A stretch of DNA of 64,000 bases from CAIZGX01 sp044354975 (GTDB lineage Bacteria > Bacteroidota > Bacteroidia > Flavobacteriales_D > Sanyastnellaceae), in the NCBI GenBank assembly GCA_044354975.1, contig JBIKZA010000001.1:1-64000 (forward strand). Direction: 5' to 3'. The notes under the pieces are model-generated. The model saw only the letters and a list, made by a program, of their open reading frames with translations. It had not been told where the DNA came from and did not search any database. A program made the position numbers and the translations under genes. Below, one piece after another: positions 9,480-18,098 of this stretch (the stretch's first letter is position 1; every line of letters begins with the position of its first letter).

Positions 9480-10259
9480 ATGGAATTAACAATGGCCCTA
9501 GGATTTTTCGGAGCACTGCTCATGGGCTTTGTGTTGGGCGTGCTTGGCGGTGGTGGTGCCATTCTTACGATTCCGATTTTAGTTTACTTGTTCGGATTCG
9601 ATTTAAGATCGGCGGTTGTTTCATCTTATGCCATTTTATTCTTTAGTTCAATTGTTGGCGGAATTCAAAGTCGAAAAGAAATCGAATGGCGCTTAGCCTT
9701 GCTATTTGCCGCTGTTTCCGCGGTCTTCATAGCGTTAACCAAATTCTTTGTGCTTCCAATCTTACCCAAAGAATTTTTTGTTTTCGGTTGGAAGGTTTCA
9801 ACGCAAAGCATTTTGCTTTTGTTGTTTGTAACCATCATGTACATTGTGGCCTACAAACTCATGAATCCGAAAAAAGCGAAAGGTAAAGGACTTGTTTCTT
9901 TGGCTCTGAACGCTGCTGCTGTAGGGGTGTTAGGATCTCTCATTGGCGTGGGTGGCGGATTCCTGATTGTCCCTGCTATTTATGCATACCGCAACACAAC
10001 GATGTCTGCAGCCATTGCTTCAACCTTTGTAGTTATTACACTGAACTCGGCTTCAGGATTAGCGGTGTCGTATTCAGAATTGAACACGTTGAATTTTTCC
10101 ATTCTCCTTCCCTTTTTAGGATTAGCAGTTTTGGGTGTGATTGCTGGAACTTTACTCTCTAAAAAATGGTCAGACGCGATTTTACGAAAGTCCTTCGTTG
10201 TACTTTTGCTGGCCTTAGGAACGTATATGTTAACGAAAGAAATTATTGAGATACTATGA
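9480..10259 (+). CDS. Sulfite exporter TauE/SafE family membrane protein
   Basis: A 259-residue inner-membrane protein with about eight hydrophobic segments. It has two glycine-rich half-repeats typical of the TauE/SafE family: GFVLGVLGGGGAILTIPIL near residue 15 and GSLIGVGGGFLIVPAIY near 155. These proteins are thought to export sulfite, sulfoacetate or related sulfur anions. The downstream persulfide dioxygenase-rhodanese gene starts 4 nt before this gene ends (ATGA overlap), which strongly suggests a role in removing the sulfite or thiosulfate made by that enzyme. It is expressed from its own perfect -7 box. The family is certain; the exact anion is inferred from the neighbour. Confidence 0.9.
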   Translation: MELTMALGFFGALLMGFVLGVLGGGGAILTIPILVYLFGFDLRSAVVSSYAILFFSSIVGGIQSRKEIEWRLALLFAAVSAVFIALTKFFVLPILPKEFFVFGWKVSTQSILLLLFVTIMYIVAYKLMNPKKAKGKGLVSLALNAAAVGVLGSLIGVGGGFLIVPAIYAYRNTTMSAAIASTFVVITLNSASGLAVSYSELNTLNFSILLPFLGLAVLGVIAGTLLSKKWSDAILRKSFVVLLLALGTYMLTKEIIEIL

Positions 10260-11662
10260 AAATTGAACAGATTTATACCGGGTGTTTAGCCCAAGGCGCA
10301 TACTACATTGAAAGCAATGGAGAGGCCGTTATTATTGATCCGCTGCGCGATACGAAAGCCTACACAGATAGAGCGAACGCTTCTGGAGCGAAGATCAAAT
10401 ACATTTTGGAAACGCATTTTCACGCCGACTTTGTAAGCGGACATTTAGACCTTCAGGTATACACAGGAGCAACCATTGTTTTCGGGCCGAACGCGAAGAC
10501 CGAATTCATTTCGCACATAGCAACTGATGGAGAAATTCTTCAAGTTGGAAGTTGCACGATTGAAGTGTTGCACACACCTGGACACACAATGGAAAGCACG
10601 TGTTATTTGCTTCGCGACGAAAACGGAAAGCAAGTGGCGGTATTCACGGGAGATACACTTTTCATTGGCGATGTTGGAAGACCGGATTTGGCGCAGAAAG
10701 CGGGAGAATTGACGAAAGAAGATTTAGCTGGATATTTATACGACAGCTTGAGAAACAAATTAATGCCGTTGGAAAACGACATTACGGTTTATCCTGCACA
10801 CGGTGCGGGATCGGCTTGCGGAAAGAACATGAGCAAAGAAACCTTCGACACATTAGGTCATCAGAAGGAAGTGAATTACGCGTTGCAAGACATAACGAAG
10901 GAAGCGTTTATTCAGGAAGTAACGGATGGCTTATTGCCTCCTCCGTTTTATTTCCCTGAGAATGTAGCTATGAACAAGAAAGGCGTTTCTTCTTTGGATG
11001 ATGTTGTTCAACATTCATTGAAGCCGTTGTCTGCAGAGGCATTCACAGTTTTAATGGAAGATGAAACCGTGTTGTTGCTAGACGTTCGCGGCCCGCAAGT
11101 ATTTTGCAAAGGATTCGTTCCGGGATCAATAAACATTGGATTGAAAGGCGATTTCGCTCCTTGGGTTGGAACACTAATTACAGACATGAAGCAACGCATA
11201 GCATTGGTTACAGAGCCAGGTGAAGAAGAAGAAGCCATCACCCGATTGGCTCGCGTGGGTTACGACGGAGTTGTAGGATATTTGGAAGGAGGATTTGAGT
11301 CGTGGGATAATTCAGAAAACGAGATTGATCAGATTGAAAGCATATCTGCCGAGGTATTTGCTGAATTGGCTTCTGAAAAAAAGGTAAATACCATTGACGT
11401 TCGCAAGCCAACGGAATTTGAGGCAGAGCATCTAGAGTCTGTCACAAGCGCCCCTCTTCACGAATTGAATCAGCACATGAGCGCCTTTAAATCAGGAGAG
11501 AACAACTACATCCATTGCGCTGGCGGATACCGAAGCATGATCGCTGCAAGTATTGCAAAGAGCCGTGGAATTCACAATGTCATTGACATTGCAGGTGGTT
11601 ACAACGCTATTTCTAAGACCTCTTTACCGAAAACCAATTTCGTTTGTCCGAGTACCCTATAA
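10256..11662 (+). CDS. CstB-like persulfide dioxygenase with two rhodanese domains
   Basis: A 468-residue protein. The N-terminal metallo-beta-lactamase domain (about 1-230) is of the ETHE1 persulfide dioxygenase type, with the metal motif THFHADFVSGH (His54, His56, Asp58, His63), HTPGHT and FTGDTLFIGDVGRPDL. The first rhodanese domain (about 255-350) has no catalytic cysteine (IALVTEPGEEE), so it is a pseudo-rhodanese. The second (about 365-460) has the active loop CAGGYRS with Cys421. This order matches CstB of staphylococci, which converts low-molecular-weight persulfides to thiosulfate. It overlaps the TauE-like gene by 4 nt, forming a compact sulfide/persulfide detoxification operon. No CsoR/CstR-type repressor is visible nearby. 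Confidence 0.88.
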   Translation: MKIEQIYTGCLAQGAYYIESNGEAVIIDPLRDTKAYTDRANASGAKIKYILETHFHADFVSGHLDLQVYTGATIVFGPNAKTEFISHIATDGEILQVGSCTIEVLHTPGHTMESTCYLLRDENGKQVAVFTGDTLFIGDVGRPDLAQKAGELTKEDLAGYLYDSLRNKLMPLENDITVYPAHGAGSACGKNMSKETFDTLGHQKEVNYALQDITKEAFIQEVTDGLLPPPFYFPENVAMNKKGVSSLDDVVQHSLKPLSAEAFTVLMEDETVLLLDVRGPQVFCKGFVPGSINIGLKGDFAPWVGTLITDMKQRIALVTEPGEEEEAITRLARVGYDGVVGYLEGGFESWDNSENEIDQIESISAEVFAELASEKKVNTIDVRKPTEFEAEHLESVTSAPLHELNQHMSAFKSGENNYIHCAGGYRSMIAASIAKSRGIHNVIDIAGGYNAISKTSLPKTNFVCPSTL

Positions 11663-11676
11663 ACTTTGGTTTGTCG

Positions 11677-11684
11677 TATATTTG
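11677..11684 (+). promoter_or_regulatory. -7 promoter box TATATTTG for tatA/gatA
   Basis: Perfect TAnnTTTG element about 19 nt before the tatA start at 11704; it probably drives tatA and gatA together. Confidence 0.6.
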
Positions 11685-11703
11685 TGCATCTAAAAATTAA
11701 GTC

Positions 11704-11889
11704 ATGGGAAAATTAGGTTGGCCAGAGATTCTTTTAATTCTAGCGGTAGTAATGTTGTTGTTTGGTGGAAAGAAAATTCCAGAAATGATGCGCGGTCTAG
11801 GAAAAGGAATGAAGGAATTTAAAGACGCAAGCAAAGGCGAAGGAACTTCTTCAACGCCTTCAGAGTCTGAAAAGATTGAGAATAAATAA
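11704..11889 (+). CDS. tatA: Twin-arginine translocase subunit TatA/TatE
   Basis: A 61-residue protein with the TatA/E plan: a short periplasmic N-terminus, one transmembrane helix (GWPEILLILAVVMLLFGG), the hinge GKKIPEMMRGLGKGMKEF forming the amphipathic helix, then a polar, Ser/Glu-rich tail. The FGxKKxPExxRxxGxxxxEFK signature is clear. TatA oligomers form the variable pore that passes folded proteins across the inner membrane. TatC and TatB are not in this window, so this is an orphan tatA. It is followed 12 nt later by gatA and may be transcribed with it. The length is short but within the normal TatA/E range. Confidence 0.93.
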   Translation: MGKLGWPEILLILAVVMLLFGGKKIPEMMRGLGKGMKEFKDASKGEGTSSTPSESEKIENK

Positions 11890-11901
11890 CATCTATTTCC
11901 A

Positions 11902-13320
11902 ATGGTGTTTCATTCATTGAAGGAAGTTCAATCTGAGCTTTCCTCAAAATCCGTTTCGTTAAAAAACGTTGTTTCTCAATATCTTCTGAACATTGAAGCT
12001 CGCATGAATTTGAATGCGTTCATCGAGGTTTGGGGAGAGGAGGCGCTTGCGCAAGCCGAGCTTATTCAACAAAAAATAGACAATGGAACTGCGGGCAAAC
12101 TTGCAGGAATGGTCATTGCCATTAAAGATAACATCTGTTATAAAAATCATAAAGTTTCGGCATCATCTAAAATCCTTGAAGGATTTGAATCGTTGTACAG
12201 CGCAACAGTTGTAGAAAGAATCTTAGCGGAAGATGCCATTATCATTGGAAGATTGAATTGCGATGAATTCGCGATGGGTTCGTCCAATGAAACATCGGTA
12301 TACGGACCAGTAAAAAATCCGTTGAATGAAAATTGTGTTCCAGGCGGATCTTCCGGCGGAGCATCTGCTGCTGTAGCGGCCGATTTTTGTTTAGCAGCTT
12401 TGGGTAGTGATACGGGGGGTTCTATTCGTCAGCCCGCTTCCTTCACCGGAATAGTAGGCATGAAACCCACGTATGGCGCGGTATCTAGATACGGACTTAT
12501 TGCTTACGCATCGAGTTTCGATCAAATAGGTCCAATGACTAAGTGCGTGGAAGACGCAGAAATATTATTGAAAATTATTGGCGGTCCAGATGCATACGAC
12601 AGCACAGCTTTGTTGGAAGTTCTTCCAGCAGCGTCAGTTCGCGCAAGCAAACCGAAAATTGCATATATGAAAGAGGCGGTTGAAAGCGAAGCAGTTCATC
12701 CGGAAATTCGCAATCGCATCAATTCAATTATAGATAAACTGAAGTCGGAGGGTTACACGGTTGAACCGATATCTTTTCCGTATTTAGATTACATGGTTCC
12801 CGCGTATTATGTGTTAACCACAGCCGAGGCCTCTTCCAACTTAGCTCGCTTCGATGGAATTAACTACGGTTATAGAAGCAAAGACGCAAAGGGGATCGAT
12901 GATACATATAGAAAAAGCAGAACGGAAGGCTTTGGTCGTGAAGTAAAGCGAAGAATATTATTGGGATCATTCGTGTTGAGTTCTGGATACATAGATGCCT
13001 ACTACGGCACTGGACAGCGCGTGAGACGCGTGTTACAAGAAAAGACGAAAGCAATCTTTGATCATTACGACCTCTTACTTTCACCAACGTGCACAGATGT
13101 TGCGTTTGAATTTGGCGCAAAATCGAAGGATCCTATTGCAATGTATATGCAAGATATTTTTACGGTGCATGCAAACCTTACAGGCAACCCCGCGATATCT
13201 ATTCCATGTGGAAAAGAGTCAACAACAGGCTTACCTTTTGGCATTCAGATCACCGCTCGTCACAAGGAGGACAATGATTTGTTCGTGTTTTCAAAAACGC
13301 TAGAAGCCTTATTATCCTAG
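11902..13320 (+). CDS. gatA: Asp-tRNA(Asn)/Glu-tRNA(Gln) amidotransferase subunit A
   Basis: A 472-residue amidase-signature enzyme. The Ser-cisSer-Lys triad is in place: Lys75 (AIKDNI), Ser150 (PGGSSGG) and Ser174 (DTGGSIRQP), with the same 75- and 24-residue spacings as characterised GatA. It releases ammonia from glutamine so that GatB can amidate misacylated Glu-tRNA(Gln) or Asp-tRNA(Asn). The C-terminal DLLLSPTCTDVAFEFG and GNPAISIPCG motifs are also typical. gatB and gatC are not adjacent, which is usual in Bacteroidota. It lies 12 nt after tatA on the same strand. Confidence 0.95.
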   Translation: MVFHSLKEVQSELSSKSVSLKNVVSQYLLNIEARMNLNAFIEVWGEEALAQAELIQQKIDNGTAGKLAGMVIAIKDNICYKNHKVSASSKILEGFESLYSATVVERILAEDAIIIGRLNCDEFAMGSSNETSVYGPVKNPLNENCVPGGSSGGASAAVAADFCLAALGSDTGGSIRQPASFTGIVGMKPTYGAVSRYGLIAYASSFDQIGPMTKCVEDAEILLKIIGGPDAYDSTALLEVLPAASVRASKPKIAYMKEAVESEAVHPEIRNRINSIIDKLKSEGYTVEPISFPYLDYMVPAYYVLTTAEASSNLARFDGINYGYRSKDAKGIDDTYRKSRTEGFGREVKRRILLGSFVLSSGYIDAYYGTGQRVRRVLQEKTKAIFDHYDLLLSPTCTDVAFEFGAKSKDPIAMYMQDIFTVHANLTGNPAISIPCGKESTTGLPFGIQITARHKEDNDLFVFSKTLEALLS

Positions 13321-13415
13321 GCAAAGCGAGTTTTTCCCTAACAGAGTGTTCACAATTGTGTTTTTCCGAGATTGGAAATAATACATTTTTTTCGGAAATT
13401 GTATCCGAAACGCAA

Positions 13416-13446
13416 GGGCAATAAACACGTTGAAACGTTGTTGCCC
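13416..13446 (+). other. Hairpin in the gatA-transglycosylase intergenic region
   Basis: GGGCAA (13416-13421) pairs with TTGCCC (13441-13446) around an inner ACGTT/AACGT stem. A second small stem CGGA/TCCG lies at about 13393-13407. No clean T-run follows, so this may be a weak terminator for gatA or a leader structure for the gene at 13468. Otherwise I see nothing in the 147 bp between the two genes. Confidence 0.35.
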
Positions 13447-13467
13447 TATTTATAAAGGGAAATCATA

Positions 13468-15048
13468 ATGAAAAAATTAGTTACAGTATTACTGGGCGTG
13501 CTATCGGTTTGGAGCGTAAGTGCCATTGAAATTCCAAAGGACACTTTGCAAGACCGTCAGGTGGCGGGATTGAAGAAAGAGGAGATTGACGAAATTGACA
13601 GGATGCTTGTGGCAAGTTACCTCAATCATTTTTGTTTTTCTGCGGATCCAGATATTCAAAACGCGTATGATTATCCAGCGGATCACATTCCCAATTTTCC
13701 AGAAGAACTTACGCGCGAGCGCTTGCAGGTATTGGATAGAGAAAGTCCTTTTGATTTGGTATACAACGACAACGTACGCGACTTCATTGCGCTCTATTCA
13801 GTAAGAAGAAGAGATGTAACCGCAAAGGTTTTAGGTCTTTCTCAATTGTATTTTCCTTTGATTGAAGATGCGCTGGTGAAATATAATATTCCGCTTGAGT
13901 TGAAATATTTGGCTATTGTTGAGTCGGCTTTGAATCCAACTGCCATCTCTAGAGCAGGTGCTGCTGGACTTTGGCAGTTCATGCCTGGAACTGGAAAGAT
14001 GTATGGGTTGGATATTACGAGTTATCAGGATGAGCGTTTCGATCCAATAAAGGAAACCGAAGCGGCTTGTAAATACTTGCGTTTCTTGTACAACACCTTC
14101 GGCGATTGGAATTTAGCCTTAGCGGCCTACAACAGCGGTCCGGGTAACGTGAACAAAGCTATACGTCGTGCCAATGGCAAGAAAGATTTTTGGGCCATTA
14201 AGCAGTTCCTTCCGAAGGAAACACAAGGCTATGTTCCTGCATTTATTGCGGTGAATTACATTATGAACTATTCTACAGAACATAACATTTTTGCCAAGAA
14301 AGCGGCTATGTCTTATTTCGAAACAGACACGATTCATGTTACAGGAAGAGTAGATTTCGATGTTGTTTCCAAGAGCTTGAATCTTCCACTTGAGGAAATC
14401 ACCTATTTGAACGGGACATACAAATTGAAAGAGATTCCAGATAATGGACAGGTCCATTACTTAATGTTACCCGTTGAGAAAATTGGCGACTTCTTGGCTC
14501 ATGAAAAAGAGATTTATTTGGCCAGCGAGGTTAAAAAGCCAGAGCCAGAGCCTGTTGTGGCAGATACCGCATCAACCGAGGGTGATGCTGGACAAACAAC
14601 AAAGGTTATTTGGGAAGATCAATGGAAGACCCATAAAGTAAAGAAAGGCGAAACACTGAAAGGCGTTTCAACGAAATACGGAGTCTCCTCTTCTGACATT
14701 AAAAAATGGAATAAGCTGAAGTCTTCAGCATTGAAAATCGGTCAAAACTTAAAGGTTAAAGTGAAGGTGAAGAAGACTATTACGATTCCTAAAGTTACGG
14801 AGCCGGCCGATTCGACTTCAACTAATACACCGAAGGTAACACCTCCGGCAGAAGCTCCGAAACCAACGCCCCCGAAGCCCGCTACCCCAAAAGAGGAGTA
14901 TGTTTATTACACAGTAAAATCAGGCGACAGTCTCTCGGGTATTGCTTCTAAAAACAAAGTTTCTGTTGATTCAATAGTGAAACTAAACAAGGGCTTAACA
15001 CCGAATAAAATACAAATAGGACAGAAAATTAAAATCAAAAAGAAATGA
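13468..15048 (+). CDS. MltD-like lytic transglycosylase with two LysM domains
   Basis: A 526-residue exported protein with a signal peptide at 1-19 (ending WSVSA). The lytic transglycosylase (SLT) domain spans about 125-260: Glu152 in AIVESALNPTA is the catalytic acid, followed by GAAGLWQFMPGTGKMYGL and LALAAYNSGPGNV. Two LysM peptidoglycan-binding repeats follow at about 384-430 (VKKGETLKGVSTKYG) and 478-525 (VKSGDSLSGIASKNK). They are separated by a Pro/Thr-rich linker. This is the architecture of membrane-bound murein transglycosylase D. It should cleave glycan strands in the periplasm. Its end overlaps the next start by 4 nt (ATGA), so the isomerase at 15045 is translationally coupled. 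Confidence 0.92.
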   Translation: MKKLVTVLLGVLSVWSVSAIEIPKDTLQDRQVAGLKKEEIDEIDRMLVASYLNHFCFSADPDIQNAYDYPADHIPNFPEELTRERLQVLDRESPFDLVYNDNVRDFIALYSVRRRDVTAKVLGLSQLYFPLIEDALVKYNIPLELKYLAIVESALNPTAISRAGAAGLWQFMPGTGKMYGLDITSYQDERFDPIKETEAACKYLRFLYNTFGDWNLALAAYNSGPGNVNKAIRRANGKKDFWAIKQFLPKETQGYVPAFIAVNYIMNYSTEHNIFAKKAAMSYFETDTIHVTGRVDFDVVSKSLNLPLEEITYLNGTYKLKEIPDNGQVHYLMLPVEKIGDFLAHEKEIYLASEVKKPEPEPVVADTASTEGDAGQTTKVIWEDQWKTHKVKKGETLKGVSTKYGVSSSDIKKWNKLKSSALKIGQNLKVKVKVKKTITIPKVTEPADSTSTNTPKVTPPAEAPKPTPPKPATPKEEYVYYTVKSGDSLSGIASKNKVSVDSIVKLNKGLTPNKIQIGQKIKIKKK

Positions 15049-15491
15049 TAAAAGAAGGAGCCACCGTAGAGGTGAATTACGAACTTTTCATCGATGATGA
15101 AAACGGAGAATTGGTAGAATCTACCCTGGAACAAGGACCAATGAGATTTACTTTCAAGGTTGATCCAATGATTGAAGGATTTGAAAAAGGATTAGCCGGA
15201 TTGAATGTTGGCGATGAGTTTCGCATAAGCATTCCATGCGCAGAAGCTTATGGAGATGAGCAGGAAGAATATTACATGGAGTTTCCGAAAAGCGATTTCA
15301 TGGAAGAAGATGGTGAGTTCGACGAAGATGTGTTTGCAGTGGGGGAAGTCATTCCAATGGAAACGCCAGAAGGACATCAAGTTCAAGGGGTTGTTGAAGA
15401 AGTTAAATTGAATACTGTGGTTATTGATTTTAACCATCCGTTAGCTGGAGAGAACTTGTTCTTTAAAGGACATGTGGTTTCAGTATCGTAA
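15045..15491 (+). CDS. SlyD-type FKBP peptidyl-prolyl cis-trans isomerase
   Basis: A 148-residue cytoplasmic protein without a signal peptide. It has the FKBP core split by the insert-in-flap (IF) chaperone domain, as in SlyD: VNYELFIDDENGELVEST, then IEGFEKGLAGLNVGDEFRISIPCAEAYG, then the IF domain (about 70-120), then VVIDFNHPLAGENLFFKGHVV. The DFNHPLAG motif is diagnostic of SlyD-like proteins. The His-rich metal-binding tail of E. coli SlyD is missing, as in many SlyD relatives. It is coupled to the upstream transglycosylase and only 5 nt from ftsX, suggesting one transcript for envelope functions. Confidence 0.92.
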   Translation: MIKEGATVEVNYELFIDDENGELVESTLEQGPMRFTFKVDPMIEGFEKGLAGLNVGDEFRISIPCAEAYGDEQEEYYMEFPKSDFMEEDGEFDEDVFAVGEVIPMETPEGHQVQGVVEEVKLNTVVIDFNHPLAGENLFFKGHVVSVS

Positions 15492-15496
15492 GAACT

Positions 15497-16363
15497 ATGC
15501 AATTCGTTCGTACTTCCGCCAGCAGCATTTCCCGTATCTCTGCATTTGCAGGATCTACGTTGGTGTTGCTCATGGTTGGAATTTTTTTAGTTTTCTACTT
15601 GGTAGCATTGCAGGTTTCAGATCACATTAGATCTCAATTTACCGTGCAATTGTTATTGAATGAAGAGGCGAGCGAAGAACAAATATTAAGTTTTAAAAAG
15701 GAAATCGAGGGAGGCGGAATCGCCTCCCAAGTTTCTTATACATCAAGTGAACAAGCTGAAGCTGAATACAGCAAGGAAATTGGGGAAGACTTTGTTCAAG
15801 TCCTTGGATACAACCCACTCCCAGCATCCATAGATGTTCAAATCAATCCGGAGAAGGCAGATGGCCCAACGGTAGACGCATTCGTAGAATCGTGCAAGCT
15901 GAATCCGATTATCAAGGATGTTGGTTACGAGAAGACTCTTCTTCAATCGGTAAATGAAAACATCTCGAAATGGGGCGCCATCATTGGTGGAATAGTCATC
16001 TTGTTTTTGATTATCTCAGCTTTCATTATCATGAATACGGTTGAATTGGCCATCTCTTCTCAACGTTTAATCATTCGAAGCATGCAGTTGGTTGGTGCTA
16101 CGCCATGGTTTATTAAGCGTCCGTTTTTATGGCAAAGCCTGAAAAACGCCTTGCTTTCTTCTTCCATCGCCTGGCTTTCCATTTCAGTAATATTATATTT
16201 TAATCAGCAATCGTTGACCGATATTATTCAAATTTTACTTGATGGTGGCGGATTTTGGAAACTCGGAGCTCTGCTCATTACATTGAGTGTGGTGGTTGGA
16301 GTTTCTAGCACCTATATAACTGTAAGCCGTTTCGTTCGTGCGAAACTGCATCAAATGTATTAA
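15497..16363 (+). CDS. ftsX: Cell-division permease FtsX
   Basis: A 288-residue membrane protein with the FtsX layout. One N-terminal transmembrane helix (about 20-40) is followed by an extracytoplasmic domain (about 45-165). Three C-terminal helices sit around 165-188, 218-238 and 256-275. FtsX partners with the FtsE ATPase to couple divisome activity to peptidoglycan hydrolases. ftsE is not adjacent here, which is common in Bacteroidota. Its position directly behind a lytic transglycosylase is in keeping with cell-wall remodelling at division. The start ATG lies 5 nt after the upstream stop. Confidence 0.88.
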   Translation: MQFVRTSASSISRISAFAGSTLVLLMVGIFLVFYLVALQVSDHIRSQFTVQLLLNEEASEEQILSFKKEIEGGGIASQVSYTSSEQAEAEYSKEIGEDFVQVLGYNPLPASIDVQINPEKADGPTVDAFVESCKLNPIIKDVGYEKTLLQSVNENISKWGAIIGGIVILFLIISAFIIMNTVELAISSQRLIIRSMQLVGATPWFIKRPFLWQSLKNALLSSSIAWLSISVILYFNQQSLTDIIQILLDGGGFWKLGALLITLSVVVGVSSTYITVSRFVRAKLHQMY

Positions 16364-16396
16364 CGCCGTTCCTATAAGGAAGTCGGCCTAAACCCA

Positions 16397-16454
16397 AAGA
16401 ATAACAACCGAAAACAGAACCTTCGAAATAAACAAAGGGGTAATCGTTATTCTT
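16397..16454 (+). other. Inverted repeat upstream of exbB
   Basis: AAGAATAAC at 16397-16405 is exactly complementary to GTTATTCTT at 16446-16454, 40 nt apart, in the 196-bp gap between ftsX and exbB. A promoter-like TATTTTCG lies near 16515. The repeat could be an operator or a weak stem; the function is unknown. Confidence 0.35.
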
Positions 16455-16559
16455 GTTCAACGTTAACGAAACATGAAGATTTAAGTGAGGTGTTCGAAAT
16501 TGAGCAAACTTTCTTATTTTCGTTGCCCGAATAAAAACAGAAAATTAATTAACACAGAC

Positions 16560-17381
16560 ATGAGCACAAAAGCAAGTCCTACAGTTAAGCAAGAAAACGG
16601 CTTTAACTTCAGTTCAATTTTTCCTTACATCGCAATTCCAATTGCATTGTTAACCGGATGGGCATTATACACCTTTATCTTAGGTGATGCTGCAAACTTC
16701 GAAGGCGGAGACGCAATTAAAGGTCATCCATTAAACGTATTAGGCACTGTTCACAAGGGTGGATTCATTGTACCTATTCTTATCGCGGTTAACTTGATTG
16801 TAATTATCTTCTTCTTTGAGCGTTTCATTAGTTTAATGGCGGCTAAAGGAAAAGGAAGTATTTCTGCTTTCGTTCAAAACGTTCGTAAAATGCTTGCTAA
16901 CGGAGATGTTAATGGCGCTTTGGCGGCTTGTGATGCGCAAAGAGGTTCTGTTGCCGCTGTTTTGCGCGCAGGTCTTTTGAAATACCGCGACATGTCAGAG
17001 AATACAGAGTTAGATAAAGAAGCGAAAGTAACAGCTATTAAGCAAGAGCTTGAAGAAGCTACGGCTCTAGAATTGCCAATGTTGTCTAAGAACTTGGTTA
17101 TCCTTTCAACTTGTGGATCATTAGGAGTACTAGTTGGACTTTTAGGAACTGTAAAAGGTATGATTTCTTCGTTCGAAGCAATGGCAACTGCTGGTGCTCC
17201 AGACGCAACTGCACTTTCTTTGGGTATCTCTGAGGCCTTGATCAACACGTTCTTGGGTATCATGGCATCTGCAATTGCAATTATCCTTTACAACTTTTTC
17301 AATACACGTATTGACAGCATGACATTCGCAATGGACGAGGCTAACTTCACTGTTACTCAAACATTCGCTTCGAAGCATTAA
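16560..17381 (+). CDS. exbB: MotA/TolQ/ExbB proton-channel family protein (ExbB)
   Basis: About 273 residues from the ATG at 16560. An upstream GTG at 16485 extends the frame by 25 residues but adds only a basic, non-conserved stretch. Three transmembrane segments are visible: FPYIAIPIALLTGWALYTFI, ILIAVNLIVIIFFF and the LVILSTCGSLGVLVGLLGTVKGM region. The last, with the following ALINTFLGIMASAIAIILYNFF, forms the conserved ExbB/TolQ pore. It is the first gene of exbB-exbD-exbD-tonB and supplies proton-motive energy to outer-membrane TonB-dependent transporters. Gaps to the next gene are small, so it is clearly an operon. Confidence 0.92.
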   Translation: MSTKASPTVKQENGFNFSSIFPYIAIPIALLTGWALYTFILGDAANFEGGDAIKGHPLNVLGTVHKGGFIVPILIAVNLIVIIFFFERFISLMAAKGKGSISAFVQNVRKMLANGDVNGALAACDAQRGSVAAVLRAGLLKYRDMSENTELDKEAKVTAIKQELEEATALELPMLSKNLVILSTCGSLGVLVGLLGTVKGMISSFEAMATAGAPDATALSLGISEALINTFLGIMASAIAIILYNFFNTRIDSMTFAMDEANFTVTQTFASKH

Positions 17382-17416
17382 TTCAAGTTTTTACTTAATT
17401 ATAAATATTTAAGAAT

Positions 17417-18073
17417 ATGTCGAAAATCAAGATGCCCAAAAGCGCTCCTAGCTTGGATATGACGCCTATGGTTGACCTTGGTTTCTTGTTGGTAACGTTC
17501 TTTATTCTCACCGCGAAGTTTCGTCCAAACGAACCTGTAATTGTAGACGTTCCTGCTGCAACATCTGAATTGTTACTGCCAGAGAAAGTGATGCAAATTA
17601 CGGTTGATGACAAGGGAAGAGTTTTCTTTGACCTTGCTGGAAAGGAAATTCGCAGAGAAATGTTATCTCGAATGGTTCAGAGACATCCGGAATTAAAACT
17701 TACCGAAGACGAGGCGCGTAAATTCGCTTTACTAGGTATGTGCGGAATGCCATTGAACAATCTGAGTCAGTACCTAGGTTCTGATGAAAAAACAAGAGCA
17801 GCACTTGACGCACAAACCCCTGGTATCCCTACCGATTCTATCAATGGAGAATTGGGAGATTGGATTCAGAGTGGGTACGAAGCCTTTATGGCCGATGCCG
17901 AAAAACACGGTTTAGAACCGAAAGACATCAAAGGCGATAAAGCGTTACGTTACGCAATTAAAGCAGACGGAACAACAGACTACGAAAAGGTAGAGCAAGT
18001 CATTGACGTGTTCCGCGACAAGAATATTTTCCAATTTAACATGGTGACTACTTTGGAATCTGGTTCCAAATAA
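17417..18073 (+). CDS. exbD: Biopolymer transport protein ExbD, first copy
   Basis: A 218-residue ExbD/TolR family protein with a short cytoplasmic N-terminus, then one membrane helix containing the proton-carrying aspartate (LDMTPMVDLGFLLVTFFIL), then a periplasmic domain. Typical ExbD is about 140 residues; this one is longer through an insertion of roughly 70 residues (about 85-150) in the periplasmic domain. The C-terminal part (YEKVEQVIDVFRDKNIFQFNMVT) matches the normal ExbD end. It is followed 25 nt later by a second exbD, and the pair probably forms the ExbD dimer or heterodimer inside the ExbB pentamer. Confidence 0.92.
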   Translation: MSKIKMPKSAPSLDMTPMVDLGFLLVTFFILTAKFRPNEPVIVDVPAATSELLLPEKVMQITVDDKGRVFFDLAGKEIRREMLSRMVQRHPELKLTEDEARKFALLGMCGMPLNNLSQYLGSDEKTRAALDAQTPGIPTDSINGELGDWIQSGYEAFMADAEKHGLEPKDIKGDKALRYAIKADGTTDYEKVEQVIDVFRDKNIFQFNMVTTLESGSK

Positions 18074-18098
18074 TGCAACCGTATAGAACAAACATGTT

